Shown piece after piece: positions 1-12,943 of a DNA stretch of 55,087 nt; positions within the stretch are counted from its first letter, which is position 1, and each line of letters begins with the position of its first letter. Both the position numbers and the translations under genes were made by a program. The stretch comes from Perkinsus olseni (taxonomy: Eukaryota; Perkinsozoa; Perkinsida; Perkinsidae): contig JABANP010000352.1 in NCBI GenBank assembly GCA_013115135.1, positions 1 to 55,087 on the forward strand, in the 5' to 3' direction. The notes under the pieces are model-generated. The model was not told the DNA's origin, searched no databases, and was given only the letters and a program-made list of their open reading frames with translations.

Positions 1-434
1 GGCAGTAGAACACGATCGGGCGCTGGAGGGAAGGCTGATCGCAGGCCAGATCAATGGGCATGCGGCTCTCGATGTGATCGGTCATCAATCAGTCGCCAAC
101 ACTGATCATCGATATCGTGTTCAAATATCGTGCATCATCGTACGATCGTCGATCACATACCCGAAGGTATACGCTGTCGGTGATCGCTACTGAAGTCAAT
201 CCACTCGAGTCGCAGTTCTGGCATTGAGAGCCCACGTAATGAGGTGTTTTACGGGGCGCCAATATCTAGTGGTTGTAGAAGGGTAGAGGGTGTATTGGGT
301 AGAAGAGCGGGAATGTGGTTAATCAAGGGACCATATAAATACCCGTTAATATATCATAGTAACACTAACTAATAGATCACGAAAAGTGTGGTATGGACGC
401 GACCAGTATAAGTTTCAAGATTTTTCGGCATCAG
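1..434. other. No gene resolved
   Basis: I see no convincing exon here. The next gene on the right begins with an acceptor-like site (ggcatcag, ending at 434), so this stretch probably holds an intron or 5' exon of that gene. No tRNA or repeat was recognised. Confidence 0.3.
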
Positions 435-2241
435 GTGGCTCGCTGATGTCCTCTGGTTCAACTGGCTCCAGCCGATCGTCATGAACCATATCCTGCCTAT
501 CATAATGTGGCAGAGTTGGCTGAAGTCCCTGGCGGCCTTAGTGGGCTACATTCTAGCGAGGTAACCGCAGAATCTCCCGACCTCGGCGGTGATCGCCCAT
601 CCTCAGTTACTATGCCGCCTACTGGCCAGCCTTTGCCTGCTGGATAACAGCGGCTTTCATGATCCGCAAACAAGACTCTGAAAGGGTGAGAAGGCGGGAA
701 CGCCTTTCTAGAGCGCAGATTCTTCTTGGGAGCAGAGAATGCCTTGTGGAAGCTCAGGAAGGGAAGAGCCCTTCCCTTTCCTCCGATTGTGGCAAAACCG
801 CCGTGATGGTTCATGAGTCTGCCCATAGAGAGAGATCGCCTCTCTACCGTAGCCTCTCATTCTGTGTGTATTCATTTTGTTCGGAGGACTGCTGGTTTGC
901 TTCAGGTACGACCGCTTCATGGCCAACAAGTCGATGACCAGCGCCATGGACAAGTCGGGCAAGCTCGTCCTGCTCGAGGTCGAGGAGGCTGCTGACGGTA
1001 CTAACTCATACACGCACGAGGTTGGACTCCCTGTCGTGATCAGATGACGTTGAGCAGCAAGAGTTCGGTGGGCTCATCAAGACCTTCACGCGCATGTCCC
1101 CGGGCTGGGTGAAGGAGATGGCGGCTGGCTTCCAACCGACTGTCAAGACCATCGTGGATGGCGTCGCCTTGGCCAGGAATATCATCTTATGGAAGTAAGC
1201 TCTACCGCTTTTTCGTCTGCGGACCTCTCCCGGGAAAAACGGTGGTCTCAGTCGTCAGCATGGTTGGGGTCACCGAAACTTATTCGTGCTGCACATAGTT
1301 CGAAGATACATTCTACACTTCCTCTTTATTCTTGCTAATTTGCGTATTTTACGGTATTACCCGTACCGTACAAAATACCGGTCGGCTCGGATTTCACTTC
1401 CGACGATGGTATCTTATCCTCACCCTTGTTAGTCACAGAGTAAAAAGAGATTCCCTTCGTCCTTGTCAGACACGAGCTCTCCAAGAAGGCTTTCTACGGT
1501 CTCCTCGCCGGTGGTGTTGTCCTATGCTTCCTCCCATTCTGGATCCTGGTCATGGCCGCTGGGGCTGGTGTACTCCTGGCCAACTCCCCCATCAAGGGCC
1601 TCTCCATCGGGCTCGCCAAATACGCAGCCAGGTGGGTCTTGAAGCAAATCTTTTATTAACGTTATATAATACAGTCCGATTGAAAGCTCATCCAACTGTG
1701 TTAAGAAAGGGAAAAAAGACGAAAATTTTTTGAATTGGGAAAAATTTGCGACCGGAAAATTTTTGGTAAAAACTTTTTTTCTCGATGAGAGGTGAGAGCT
1801 GCTCTGCAAAACTCACGCCGTCTGAGAGCTCCACAGATTTCTGATACAGTGAGCTCTGTCCGCTTCCTATGCTTGTACTTCTGATCGGCTCTGGACAGAT
1901 TTTTTGGCCGGACTGAATGTAAACAGATACGGGGTAATACAAAGATACGTAAAGTAAAGTAGTGATAAAATCTTTATGATATAATTTTATATGAACCTTG
2001 CTATGTGGAATTTATAAATAGTCGCGGGTTGTCATCACCGCAGTCGATTAAACCCGGTTCATGCCCTTCTCGTATCAGGCCAGCTCCGACTGGGGATATT
2101 GGTCTCCTTGACGCCATGGAGGAGCACCATCACAGCGCGGACTACAAGACAATTGTCCTCCAGAAACAGCGGACCAAGACCAAGGACACCACTGCCTCGG
2201 AGACCCCTCCCACCACTGGAAGGACATCTTCTCCGCCGTAG
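435..2241 (+). CDS. Membrane protein with two hydrophobic hairpins, 5' end missing
   Basis: Exons 435-560, 906-997, 1044-1194, 1470-1631 and 2079-2241 join in frame across GT-AG introns of 345, 46, 275 and 447 nt, giving at least 230 residues. The visible protein starts with a Trp/Leu/Ile-rich hydrophobic hairpin (WLADVLWFNWLQPIVMNH). A charged linker (EEAADDDVEQQ) and an amphipathic stretch follow, then a second hairpin of about 30 residues (FYGLLAGGVVLCFLPFW) and a short polar tail ending TGRTSSPP. Two hairpins with a linker recall the C-terminal membrane region of MCTP-type proteins (multiple C2 domains plus transmembrane), but no C2 domain is visible, so this is a weak suggestion. If the fourth intron is not removed, the protein ends at a stop at 1657-1659. 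The start codon was not found. The fourth intron has an AT-rich patch at about 1700-1790. Confidence 0.55.
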
Positions 2242-2455
2242 GCTCTCCGCAGCCATGGCGCCTCGTTGCAGGTGTGAATTTAATAATGATGAGGGTGGCT
2301 GTAGTGAAGGAGTAGTTATGAAGATATTGATTTTGTTAGTCCGAGCGTCGGCCTCCTAAAGAGACCCACTTGATGGTCCAGTTTCACATTTCATCTGACT
2401 GCCCAAGGGCCGTAATTGCGTTGTCAACGTTGTCACACTGTGAAGGGCTAGCATC

Positions 2456-5400
2456 ATGCCATTGGCACGAGGCTGCAGAATGGGAGGGTCCATGCTGATG
2501 ATGATCTTGCTGTTGTTACGGCGGGCTCGGGGTCAGCTGGGGGCAAATGAGGTCTACAGTAGGGTGCTATCAGCCACCACTGAAGCAGCTGCTGATCTTG
2601 TCGTCCTGCAGGGCTGGTCAACGGGCACGCTGTTTACGACTTTTGGGAGATACACGAAGTAAAAATGTACTTTGACGAGGACTGCGCGGAGGAGAGCACG
2701 GCTTTGCTGTCTGATACCATTGAGAGCTCCCACTCGGCTGAGTATTCCCGTAAGAAATGATGGCCGATCGTCATCACCATCGTCCTCGTTATCGCAGTCA
2801 ACACGGTCATTAGAGCCTTCGACGCCGTCACAGCCACTGCGTGGTCTTCCCAATGTCGCCAGGCGACCGGGGGATGCCCCGCTGGTGAGTTCAGCACCTT
2901 CCACTGATAGGAGGTGATCTTCCCCTGTCACAGGCACCGAGTGGATTGGGGCTTCCATTGCTAACGATCTCGCTTGGATTAAGTAACGTATCCTTCGCTG
3001 TGCGCACAACCATGATCGACCTCAAGATACCTCTCCGATGCCAGCCAGGCCCCTAACCCCCAGTTAGTTGCCGTCCCCACCATCCGATGCGTGCGAGTCT
3101 ATCAGTCCCCGATCTGGTCTCGCCAGAGGTAACCGCTCCTACCACAAAACGCGCAACTCTCGACCTCTTCCAGCGCCATAATAGAAGTGGAGAAGTGGGT
3201 GGGGCAAGTGTACATGCCGGAGTTCCGCATGGACGCTTTGTCGGGCGGGGTCTGGCAGCAACGCCCGGCCCCCGCGGGGACGCTCTGGAGGCTCCTGAAT
3301 GCCGAGCAGGTGGGGCATCACTCGGCATTGCGAGGGTCGTAGCCTCCCCGCAGTTGGCCGACCGTTGGACTGTGGCCGAGGTCCACTTCTACGAAGATCT
3401 CACCTGTGACGAGCGATTTGAGATCACATCCATTCACACGGCCATAGGCTCACCGCCGGAGCTTCAGCGGACCTCGGGCAGCCCTCTGCTGGCGAGGAGT
3501 GGGTAGTGCTGAGTCTGAGGGACTCTAGCTGTTCCCTACAGACACTATTGATTATGATACCGACACCTCCTGGATGGCCTCCTGTTCGTCCAGCTTGCCT
3601 GTTGGCTGCCCTGCCCAGAGTGCTTGGATCGGCCAGGAGTTCAGTGAGGCTCTGGGAAGCCTAGGGCCTGCCTCGAGAAGAAGTCCGTCAGGCACCCCCG
3701 TGGCTGAGGTAAGGTGCGTTATGGTGTGGCAATCTGACGACTACAAGGCGACCAATGGGCCATCGACGGCCGCCCAGGACATGTACGATGGTGGCCTTGT
3801 ACGCGGGGCCCTGCAGTCTGCCTGCCAGGCTACTGCAACGGTGGGACGGCGATGACTGGGTCACCACTGGAAGGATCGGGGACCCCAGCTTTGAAGGGGG
3901 CAAGTGGGAGCACAACAAACCGGCACCTGGGTGAGCAGAGCCTGTTCTTGACCAAGTCCTCAGAGCTAGAAATACCTGTCCCGAGGATCGAACCAGGGAC
4001 CTTCTGTTCCCAACTAAGGACGGGTCTTAGACACCTCTGGGGAGTTCGTAACTTCGCCAGCGTTGATGAGAAGTGGGAAGTGGCCGAGCTGCGCCTCCAC
4101 GCCGAGGAGGATTGCTCGGACGAGGCTGCTGCCCTCGAGGGAGAGCCAACGGCCACCGCTACGCTGTGAGCTCTCAAGACCCGTACTCGGGATGGATGGT
4201 CCCTCGGCAGGGAGCAGAGCCCGCTGGCCTTCGACCAGAACAAGTACACCTCTTTGGGTGGCTGACTGCTCGGATGAGGCGAACCCTGAGAAGGGCTGCT
4301 ACTCCGGCCAGGCCACACTGGCCCTCTCCTTCCCGTCGTCCAAGGAGGTAGAAGGGACAGTAGTCCTCTATTGCTACTGAGGATGCTCAGGTCAAGTGCT
4401 TCAAGATCTTGCAGACCTCTAACCCTGCCAGGCAGGCTACCTCAGTAGAGCTGGTCAGATGGGCAGGCCTGGGATGGGAGGTCGTAGCCTTTCAAGACGC
4501 TATCGGCGGCAGTGAGTGCGCCCCTACCACACCATCACCGGCTCTACTGAGGTAGAGCCGTCACCGACACAGGCACATGGAACCAGCGGCCAGCTGTGGC
4601 GGGTTCGATGTGGAGGACTGTCCACAGCGAGGAGGCCTGGGCCCGACCAAGCGCCATCTGGAACGTGAGGGGGGTGGGCGAGGCCGCAGTCTTCTGGCAC
4701 CCCTTCGGGCAGGTTCGGGAGCTCTCGCTGTTCTCCGACGGTATGTGCTCGACCCCTAGCGTCGATGCTGATGATTGGCGCGACCCTCCGAGGCCCATCA
4801 CCAGCGGGGAGGCTAGTGAACATCAACGCAGCAGTCTGGCCTTCGACGGGGACGTCTTGACGGGGTGGAAGTCTAGCCATTCTTACGAGCATCGCCAGCC
4901 CGCTTGGATCGGCATACAGCGGCTGGGAGAGTTCCAAGTGAAGTGCGTTAAAATTTACCAAAGCCGGTTGGTGGAGGAGCAGGCCACCATGGCTTGGATG
5001 CAGCGATGGGGCGGTACTGAATGGACGGATTGGATCGCCCTGCAGTAAGTCGCTCCGCCCGGGCGTATCTTGAGGTCGCTCCTTGTCTTAGCGAAATAGG
5101 TGGGGGCACCTGGGAGAGGCGACCGGCATTGACAGCCACCCTCTGGCGGATCTCGGGTGGGTCGGGTGGGCGTCGCGCTTCGAGAGTGCCTGCCAGGTCG
5201 TCTCCAGCCGCAGTCCGCTGGTGAGGCCCCATCTGAGTGGGAGGTCAAGGAGTTTGTCATGTACACTGACGTCCAGTGTAAGACTGCTGCCTACTGCCGC
5301 TCAGCCCCATCGAGGTCCACAGGCACGGAGGCGATCAGCGTCAGGGGCGGGATTACCCCTATAGCCAGCTCAGTGGGGATAATCCCTTCCCAAGGAGTAA

Positions 5401-8400
5401 GGCAGAATTTCGTGGCGCAGTGACGGCTTTCCGCACCCGTCAGGTGGCGGAGGCCGCTCGGGCTTTCGACGGTGATGTTGGTACTGGGTGGGTGGGGTCC
5501 GGCAAGCTGGTCTGGTCGGATGATACTGAAGGCTCCGAGTTGAGGGCGTGGCTCGGCTTGGACGTAGGCATTGACGCGCCACATGAGGTAGTCAGCAGCC
5601 TCCACAGCGTTGGTGATGATCTGAAGGGCAGGTACGGTGTGTGAGGGTCTTCCAGGCGAAGGAACTCAGCCGCCAGGCTAGCAGCATCAGAGTCGACTGG
5701 TGGGGTCGGAACACGACGGCTGGGGCGGACTCTGATATCGTCAACAACTTCGCCGCGTGGCAAGTGATGGGTCGCCTCTCGGAGGTAGGCCTCTTGCCCG
5801 GTGTTGGTCTCTGGATGGACGTGGCCAGGTCGGCGGGGGCACTTGGTCGCGGTACCCAGCTGGGCCGGGCACTCAGTGGAGGTTGGTGTTAAGCGATTAC
5901 GTCCGGGATGGGTGGAAGATAGCGGAGTTGGAAATGTACTCAGACCCTCTCTGCCTGCCTGCCAACCTCCTTAAAGGAGGGGAGGTGAGCGAGGCCTGTC
6001 CGAGACAGCGAGACCGTGGCCCCTCAGCCGATGGCGTCCACGGGCGTCAATTCCCCTACTCGGGCGTCTGATAACGATACCACTACGCTTTGGGCGGCGG
6101 ACTGCGCTCCTTGCTCCGGCAACGACGCGTGGACGGGCTTCGATTTCGGAGAGGCTCAGACGACTATTGTCAAGTACGGCCGCTGAGTCTTCTGTGAAAT
6201 GCCAGCATCGACCTCAGATGCGTCCGTCTGAGGCAGTCGGGAGTAGCTACTGAGGCGGCCAAGTCAGCCGCCCTACAGCGATGGACAGGAGTCGAGTGGG
6301 AGACGACGATGACGTGAGCAGCCCCGCGGTCCCTAGCAGTGGTACGATCACCGACTCAGACTGGAGGGCCTCGGCGGAGGGGGTTGGCAGAAGAGGCCAG
6401 CCCTGTTCAACACCATGTGGCGGATATCCTACCTTGGGGAGGGGCAGGAGGGTCAGTGCCCCAGCCTGGTCAGGGTCCGAAGCCGTGCCTGGGGAGTCGG
6501 CAGGCTACAGTTCTACTCCGATGATGATTGTAAACCTGGCTGAGCTCCCGTCGAACCGTGTCGATGCAGCTTGGCAGGTGTGAGAGAAATCACGGGCTTC
6601 GGTGAGCCGATTGCCTCTTCCGTGCTGCCACCAGCGTATGCTCTTGATGACTCGGACATGTAGGGGCTCCCTCAACGGTCGATTCTTATCGCATGGCGAC
6701 AGGTACGGCCCTGTGGCGGCCTTCGAGCCTGACTCGAATACGGAATGGGCTGCTTTCTGTGGGGTAAATTGGGGCCTTTGGGGATCTCCGTCATGAGCCT
6801 CGACCGAGCAATGCCGCCTTCCGATTCAAATTTTACCCACCCTTCTCGCGTGCAACTGGAGCAGATCCTCAAAATTTCGCTTCGTGCCGTGACGGCGTCG
6901 TGGGAGTTGTTAGATTGACCATCACTGGTCGGGTCAACAGGTGGCAAAGGCAGGAGATGCTGCATTCTGCAAGCCTGGGGAGGAGTGGCTCGGCATGGAC
7001 TTCTCGGGGACGGCAGGGATACGGGCCGGGAGGTAGGTACTACTCCTAATAGGTATCTTGAGGTCGACTATAGGTCAAGTCAAGTGGACGTTCGATGCAT
7101 AAAGATATCCCACGCTAGCAGGGACACGGCCCATTGCTGCGACAAAGCTGACCAGGTCCGCCCACTTCTCCCCTTTCCTGAGGAAGGTCACCCTCAGGTC
7201 TTGCTGGAGCGTTGGGACGGGTCGAGCTGGAAGGCGGCCGTCTGGTACCACACCTCCATCGGATCGTCATCTAACGACTCGGTTAATCTCGAAGGGAGAG
7301 GCTCTCCCGCATCGGGTAGGATCTTGAGTTCTATCTTTCCTCCACCCGGTCCTCTCCTACAGGAATCAAGGCTAAGGAGGGCAGTGTACTACCCGTCAAC
7401 GGGGTCTTTTCGGGACTGCACAACGATTGTCTCCTCAACCGCTACTCGTCGTGGCCGGCGGAGCAGCGAGGAGTGCGCCATCCCTCTCACGGGCGCTGTG
7501 GACCTCCTCGGCGATGCTGAATGCTCTAAACACAACGACTGTGCTGATGCTGGCTTCGTCGGGGACTGTTGCCCGGTTGAAGGAGAGTAGGTACATCACT
7601 GGTGGTCGCTCTAGACGGTTCGTCGACAGGTACTCACGTTGCTGCTGCTCCTTCTTGAAGGCCCAGGCTGTCTTTGATGATGAGGTTAGCGGTGAGGGCA
7701 TCTCTCTCGAGTTGGTGGTCATCTGGGTCAGCAACATCATGCCTTGGATGACCCTCCTCGCCTTCGGATGCATGTAGGAAGAGAAAGCCACTGACGTTGC
7801 GCCACCTTTGGACCAAGATAGAGTATAGTCTCATTCTGTACTACCGTTTGATCAGTGTGACTTCAGTGAATTGATTAATAATTTGAACTCTCGTGAGATC
7901 CAATGGCTCTGTGAATTTCCCATTCAACTCCAGGTTCGGGATGCTCCTAAGTAGGTCTATAATGGTGTACTCGTCCCTCCCCTCCTCAGGTACGCTCTCG
8001 ACCGCACAGAGGCGGTTCCGAGTCCTAGCAAGTACCCCAGACTGAGTGAATACGTCGCTAGGGCTAGGCAGTTCGTAAAGAAAGGACGCCTCGGTATTGC
8101 CCTAACCCATTCAGTCTTGCCACGAGGACTCGCTGGCAGGCCCCTATGAGGCTCTTCCGCGTCCTCATCAACCCCTCCGGTACCCGCGCACGTCAAGGCC
8201 TTCGTCTCTTCGGTCTGACCATCATAGGCTTCTTCGGAGGAGGCATCGGGCTGTGGTGAGGCCCTCTTCGCTGCACCTTGGCCAGCCTTGCCTTCAGGCT
8301 ACTCCTGGCCGTGATGGTCGGGGAGCTGATCATGGCCCTGCTAATGGCCCTCGCTGTGATCATTCGGTGAGGGAAAGCCCGGCTGCTGCGTCAATACCAC

Positions 8401-11400
8401 ACCTTGCCCAACTCAGGGCGGCTGTGTCTCCGTTCGACCCTAGTAGACCACAAGAGATGCGCCAAAGGCTGTTGGTCATCGGCATTCCCATCAAGACAGA
8501 TGCGGACCTGCCCGACCTCGGCGAAGTCGTAGCCTCCGACACCCTCGTCCAGGCCATATCGTCATTCGTCAAGTTCTTCTTCGATTTCCTACTGGTGATG
8601 ACAGCAACTTGGCAGACCACCCCCTGACGACCCTCCCTCTAGGTCCGCGCCTCCCTGGGTTCACTTAACTTCGATATCTCCATCCGTATCGAAGCCCTCG
8701 TGCTGGAGATCCCCGATCTCTTCTCCGGTATCAGGGACCTTGCCGAGGTCGCCTGGCGATGGGTCCAGGCCATGACAGAGGCCTTCTCGCAAGTAGGAGA
8801 GCGAAGGCCAGGCCTACCCGTAGCACGGTGGCCTGTTGCAGTTCCTCACCCTGGCCGTAGGAGTCCCTCGGTGTGAGGGCCCTGCTGTCGTCTTTGCCGC
8901 AGTCTGTCTTACCATAGTAAGCCTTGGGTGGTGCGTCGCTCGTACGCCAGCCGCCGCAGGTGAGCATGGTTCTGATACGCTGGCTGAACTATGACTTCTT
9001 TGGGCTCTATGTGGCTTCCAAGTACTCAATAAAGCCCACAAGACCACGATGTCAAAAAATCCTCATGCTCTGTGAGTTACTCGCTTCAACCTAAGATTCA
9101 CTTCCATTCTCAGCCGTCCTGAGCGGATGCCGAGCCGTAGTGTTCGCGGCGGCTCAGTGCATGATGTTGTTGTTCTATCGCTCGCTGGTCATCACCAACC
9201 CCTTCTCCACGAAGGACTGGATGTGCCCATGGGACGACACCTTGACGATGTAAGCCAATACCACAACAAACGCAACTCCCATCCTCATCCCCCCCGGCAG
9301 GCTGCTCGGCCGCGGTATGATCCTTGTTATTGCAGTAGGGTCGCTAGTGCTCTTCTTCCTCTGCGCCAACGGCCACTTCATGGGCCAAGACTACGTGGTA
9401 GCCTCTCCCGTATGCCCTCCTTCCTTCCTTCGCCCCACTCCTAGGTGGCCCCCATCGCCGACTGGCTGCAGATCGACATGAGCGACTTGGACCCCGACGG
9501 CTCGGACTCGGTGCGTGGTCCCTCGGCCCGACGGGTCAACTCCGTCCTGATAGGTCATCCGGTGGGACGTGGCCTTGGCGATGCTGCCCACCTCCTTCGG
9601 CCTTTGGTATGATGATTGGAACGTGAAGGCTTACCTTATCAAGGAGAGGGCTCACGTCTACGCTGGAAAGCTGAGAAAATCCTCAGCCCTGTGAGCGCCC
9701 CCCCCGGCCTCACTAGAGTTGATGTAAGCGGCAGCAGGTCAAGTCTGTGGGGAGATCCATACCCCATACGATGAGGTCATGAGGGAGACGGGGAGGATGG
9801 TGAGCCTGTGTTGGCAGCTGCTCCCTTTGGGGATCCTCGTGGGCAAAGCCGCCGAGTGAGTTGCATCACCACCCGTGGTCACCGCCGTGCCTACAGGTAT
9901 CTGAATAATCCCCCCTTGTACTATAAAGGGACCGCCCTCCCCTGTCTGGCTGGCCGACAGCCTCCACCCCCACCGGAGGAGGGTCTCGACCCCGATGCTA
10001 GCAGGAAAGATAGAATCTGCTATAACTTTTCTCTCTTCACTAGGTGGTTCATGCGGAGGGGGGTGGGTGGCCTTCAGGCCATCATCCTCGTCATCTTCGT
10101 CGTGTGGCAGGTATTGTACCTCCGGAGGGCCTTCGCCATTCTCCTCCTTCTGCTGGTCGTACTCCTGCCCTTCATTCTCACCAAGAGCAACCTCAACACT
10201 CTCGCCAACCCTATGTTCGCGTTGGCGATGCTGCTCGGTCTCATTAAGGCTCTCTTCGACGCGCTCATTCCGGTCGGTGGGAATCTGCCATGTCTCGCCT
10301 GAGGAAATTCTCAGATCCTCCTGCTGGCTTTGGTCGCCGGCGTGATGGCCTACGCGGCCAAGCAACAGCGGGTGAAGGAGGAGGTGAAGCATCCCTCGGC
10401 GACGCCCTGGGGATATCTACGGTCAGGAGGCAGCATGCACCTCGACCTTGGCGGCGGCGATGGCAGCGGAGACGGTCAAGCGCAGAGGCTGTCAACAATC
10501 CCGAAGGCGACATACGACCGCCCTTCGCGTATGCAGCCAACCAGGCGTCCTCCCTCCGTGGATCGTCCTCTAGGTATTCGATGCTGGCCTCGCAGACAGC
10601 CTGCGGAGTGTCGTTAGCGTTGGTCCAAGGGGACTACACCACCGAGGGGGAGGCCCTCCTCATCGGCCTCGCCATTTGCACGTTCCTCGGCCTCACTGCC
10701 AACCGTGCCGCCTTGCAGGTGATGGACTCCCTGCTGCCTGGACGGCCCTGCCCATTACTGATTGCCACTTTTCAGTTTCGATATCAGTCCACGGTGACAA
10801 CCCTGGGGTGTCAGCTCTTCTTCAGTGTCGTTGGAGGCATGGTCTTAATCGTGAGCTCGCGATGATATCTTTCAGTCCCGTATCGTGCACGCATCGACCT
10901 CAGATACTGGTTGGTCATGGGGTGCTGGCTTCATCGAAGGCTTCATCGCCAGTATAGTCCTCATCACCCTCAACTTCATCGCGTTCCGCATCTATGATGG
11001 TGAGTAGCCTGCCCCTCGTCCACCACCGACCTGCTGTCTACAGGAATCCCTGAGGACAGCCTGCAAGTGCTGGTCTCGAGCTTCATCATCAACAGGCACC
11101 TCCTGTGCAACCTCCTCGGTAGGGCCTCTCGTTGTTGTGGGGAATATAGTGTTAGAACACAAGTAGATTGAGCTTACAGTGAACAGGTTAGAGCGGATAG
11201 AGGGTACTCGAGTTAATGATGATAGTTAGTGACTGTCGCTAGCTTGACGAAGCTAGTGATCACACAGCCCAATTGTGTTATGTAGACGCTGCGCTCTCCC
11301 TCCCCCTTCGCCGGGTACCGCCCCTCCAGGTGTTAATATGGGCTACGTCTTCGGCAGCGCCCTGATCTCCGGACCTTGATGGCTTCATCCTCACCTGGAT

Positions 11401-12943
11401 GGTCCAGACCGTAGGCTCCTCTGCGTCGCGCTAGTCATGTGCACCCGTCATCTCACAGGCCCTATCGATGGCGCTCGGAGTGTCGTTCGTGGTGTCTACG
11501 CTGGCTCTGCTGAAGAACCCTCCCTCTACTCTTCTCGGGTAGCATCCTTTCTCCTCGCTTCCCTTCCTTGCCGCCCAACCCCTTTCAGCCATCGCTGGGC
11601 TTGCAGCTTCTGCCGTCACCGTCATCGCCTTTGGTCCGCTGGTGGGCCTCATAGTAGGGACCATAGTCTTCACCGTCACCGGGGCGTAGGTCCCCCATGG
11701 GGTTCTTGCCGTACACTGCCCCCCGCCTGCTGGCAGGGTCATCGAGGGCCACCAGATGAAGCGTGGCTTGGCCGAAGCCAAGTACGAGGCCGAGTCTGAG
11801 TCTTCGGAGAGCGCGGTCAGTACGGCGCCCCTCCCGATGAGTGACTTCAAGAGGAAGGTCGTCCATGACCCGTCGGATGGCGAGCGGATGGACGATGTGA
11901 ACAAACCCTCGGACGCCCGATGGGTGGAGTTGCTTTCCCCTGCTCAGAAGACCGAAACGCCAGGAGAAGCTCTCAGGGGTCCTACAGCCTTGGACAGCCC
12001 AGGTAGGATCACTGGAGTTGATAGGCATATTCTACCATTCAGGAAGGGCAGCAGCGTACAGAGATGCCGCTCGCGTGGTAGTGGTATCCAAGATACGTCC
12101 GCTCGGTGATGTCGTTGACGGAAGCTTGCCGAAGTAGCTCTAGGCGGATTCTCCTGGGAGTCTGCATTTACTCCCATTCAGCGCCCTGCCGGAGTCCCCA
12201 GCGCAGATGGGGGCGCTCGAGGAGACTTCCATCAACGACAGTGGCGGCCAACTCGCCCTTACTGATATGCCCCGGTCGCCTCACTCGAATGACGATGCCT
12301 CACCAAAGATGTCCCTGAAGGAGAAGGCTCAGCATGCCCGACGTAAGCCCCTTCGCCGGCTACTTTGCGAGCAGGTCTGCTCAGACGCCAGGCAGAAGAA
12401 ATCAGAGCTGGCATCGAAGCTCACAGCACTGTCCTCATCGGATGAGGATAGGTGGGCCTCTGATCCGCCTCGGGTTATGACTTGCCGGAGGCGGCCGCTC
12501 AGTGACTCCTCCAGCGAGCGGTTGAAGGACAGGAGCGAGGAGGGGTCGGAGAGCTCAGAGGAGGGCCCTGCTATAAGGCAGCCGTCTTCTACGTTTTTAG
12601 TGAGCGGAGCGGAGCCTGAGTGGTCCTCTGTGGTAAGCAGGACAGATCGATTCTGCTCGGACCAGTCTGTTCCGTGGGGGTCAGCCACCACCGCCGCCAC
12701 CACCCCGGCCACCGTTGAGGTCGAGCGTGGAGGTAGCAGTTGAGATGGACAAACCGCCATTGGAGGTCCCGCCTCTTTCTGAAGATCATACCCGGGGGTG
12801 GGAAGTGGGAGGTGATACCTGCTCGATGGAGGTTCATCAGGTTGGAAGAGGAGGAAGAGGCCGATGGGGAAGATACGAGAGATGCCGAGGGCGTGCAAGG
12901 TTCTACCCTTCTCACGGTGGAGGACGACTGTTCAGACGCTTAG
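2456..12943 (+). CDS. Giant receptor-like protein: discoidin-like repeats plus multi-pass membrane region
   Basis: Read as one multi-exon gene. ATG 2456 opens a signal peptide (MLMMILLLLRRARG). Introns checked for frame include 2559-2611, 2750-2797, 2885-2933, 7587-7629 and 7774-7866. Order of parts: seven repeats of a discoidin (F5/8 type C)-like module to about 7.3 kb; a Cys motif (CSKHNDC then CCP) at 7.5-7.65 kb; many hydrophobic segments from 7.72 to 11.7 kb; a Ser/Glu-rich tail to a stop at 12941-12943. The link between ectodomain and membrane part rests on the intron 7774-7866: without it the frame stops at 7775-7777, with it the frame runs on into coding-like sequence. Inference: a large cell-surface protein binding glycans or lipids outside, with a phosphorylatable cytoplasmic tail. 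Not every exon was resolved; apparent frame breaks near 2980-3070 and 4230-4260 could be missed splice sites or lesions. Two adjacent genes (split near 7.78 kb) is the main alternative. Confidence 0.5.
2612..7260 (+). other. Seven discoidin-like (F5/8C) modules, domain block
   Basis: Four motifs recur in order about every 0.65 kb. (1) W-x-[VI]-x-[EH][LV]-x-x-[YF]-x-D-x-x-C at about 2641, 3363, 4072, 4700, 5237, 5911 and 6487 (for example KWEVAELRLHAEEDC). (2) A-F-D/E with a following T-x-W at about 2815, 4840, 5460 and 6720; diverged forms are at 3550 (DYDTDTSWMASC), 4230 and 6070. (3) R/K-C-[VIF]-[RK]-[VIL] at 3085, 4394, 4942, 5641, 6208 and 7090. (4) [QE]RWxGxxW or similar at 3835, 4465, 5005, 6275 and 7212. 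These match the A-x-DG, W-I-G, R-x-I-R-I and W-D-G-x-x-W positions of the F5/8C fold. The modules are split by introns of about 45 nt, so no single long frame covers them. Confidence 0.55.
7475..7705 (+). other. Small Cys-rich motif after the discoidin block
   Basis: The exon ending at 7586 encodes CSKHNDC, then GDCCPVEG. Removing the 43-nt intron 7587-7629 places a CCC run (YSRCCCSF) directly downstream. The spacing C-x5-C, CCP, then CC resembles a short Cys motif often seen in secreted proteins of alveolates and stramenopiles. It sits between the adhesive modules and the first hydrophobic segment (ELVVIWVSNIMPWMTLLAFG). Confidence 0.45.
7715..11685 (+). other. Multi-pass hydrophobic region
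   Basis: Hydrophobic segments compatible with membrane helices are encoded near 7715, 8195, 8300, 8870, 9145, 9315, 9810, 10080, 10135, 10320, 10650, 10825, 10930, 11470 and 11590. Clear examples are LAVMVGELIMALLMALAVII and FAILLLLLVVLLPFIL. Exons are 50-300 nt with short GT-AG introns, for example donor gtgagt after 9059, donor gtagcc after 9399 and donor gtcggt at 10282. No signature of a known channel, transporter or 7TM receptor was recognised. Confidence 0.5.
11745..12943 (+). other. Ser/acidic cytoplasmic tail of the giant gene
   Basis: After the last hydrophobic segment the frame becomes hydrophilic, with many Ser-Asp/Glu clusters (ESESSESAVS, SSSDEDRW, SEEGSESSEEG) typical of casein-kinase-type phosphorylation sites. 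Exon joints at 12002/12042 and 12135/12180 keep the frame. The last exon appears to end EDDCSDA at 12943. The joint near 12.70-12.76 kb was not resolved. Confidence 0.4.

Noticed and set aside
1680..1990. Mobile element suggested by the AT-rich patch in the fourth intron of the first gene
   Set aside because: No terminal repeats, target-site duplication or transposase frame seen.
7427..7777. A GPI-anchored end at 7777 for the discoidin-like protein
   Set aside because: The stop lies in a good donor (AT|gtagga), and the acceptor at 7866 restores a long coding frame. Still possible if that intron is not used.
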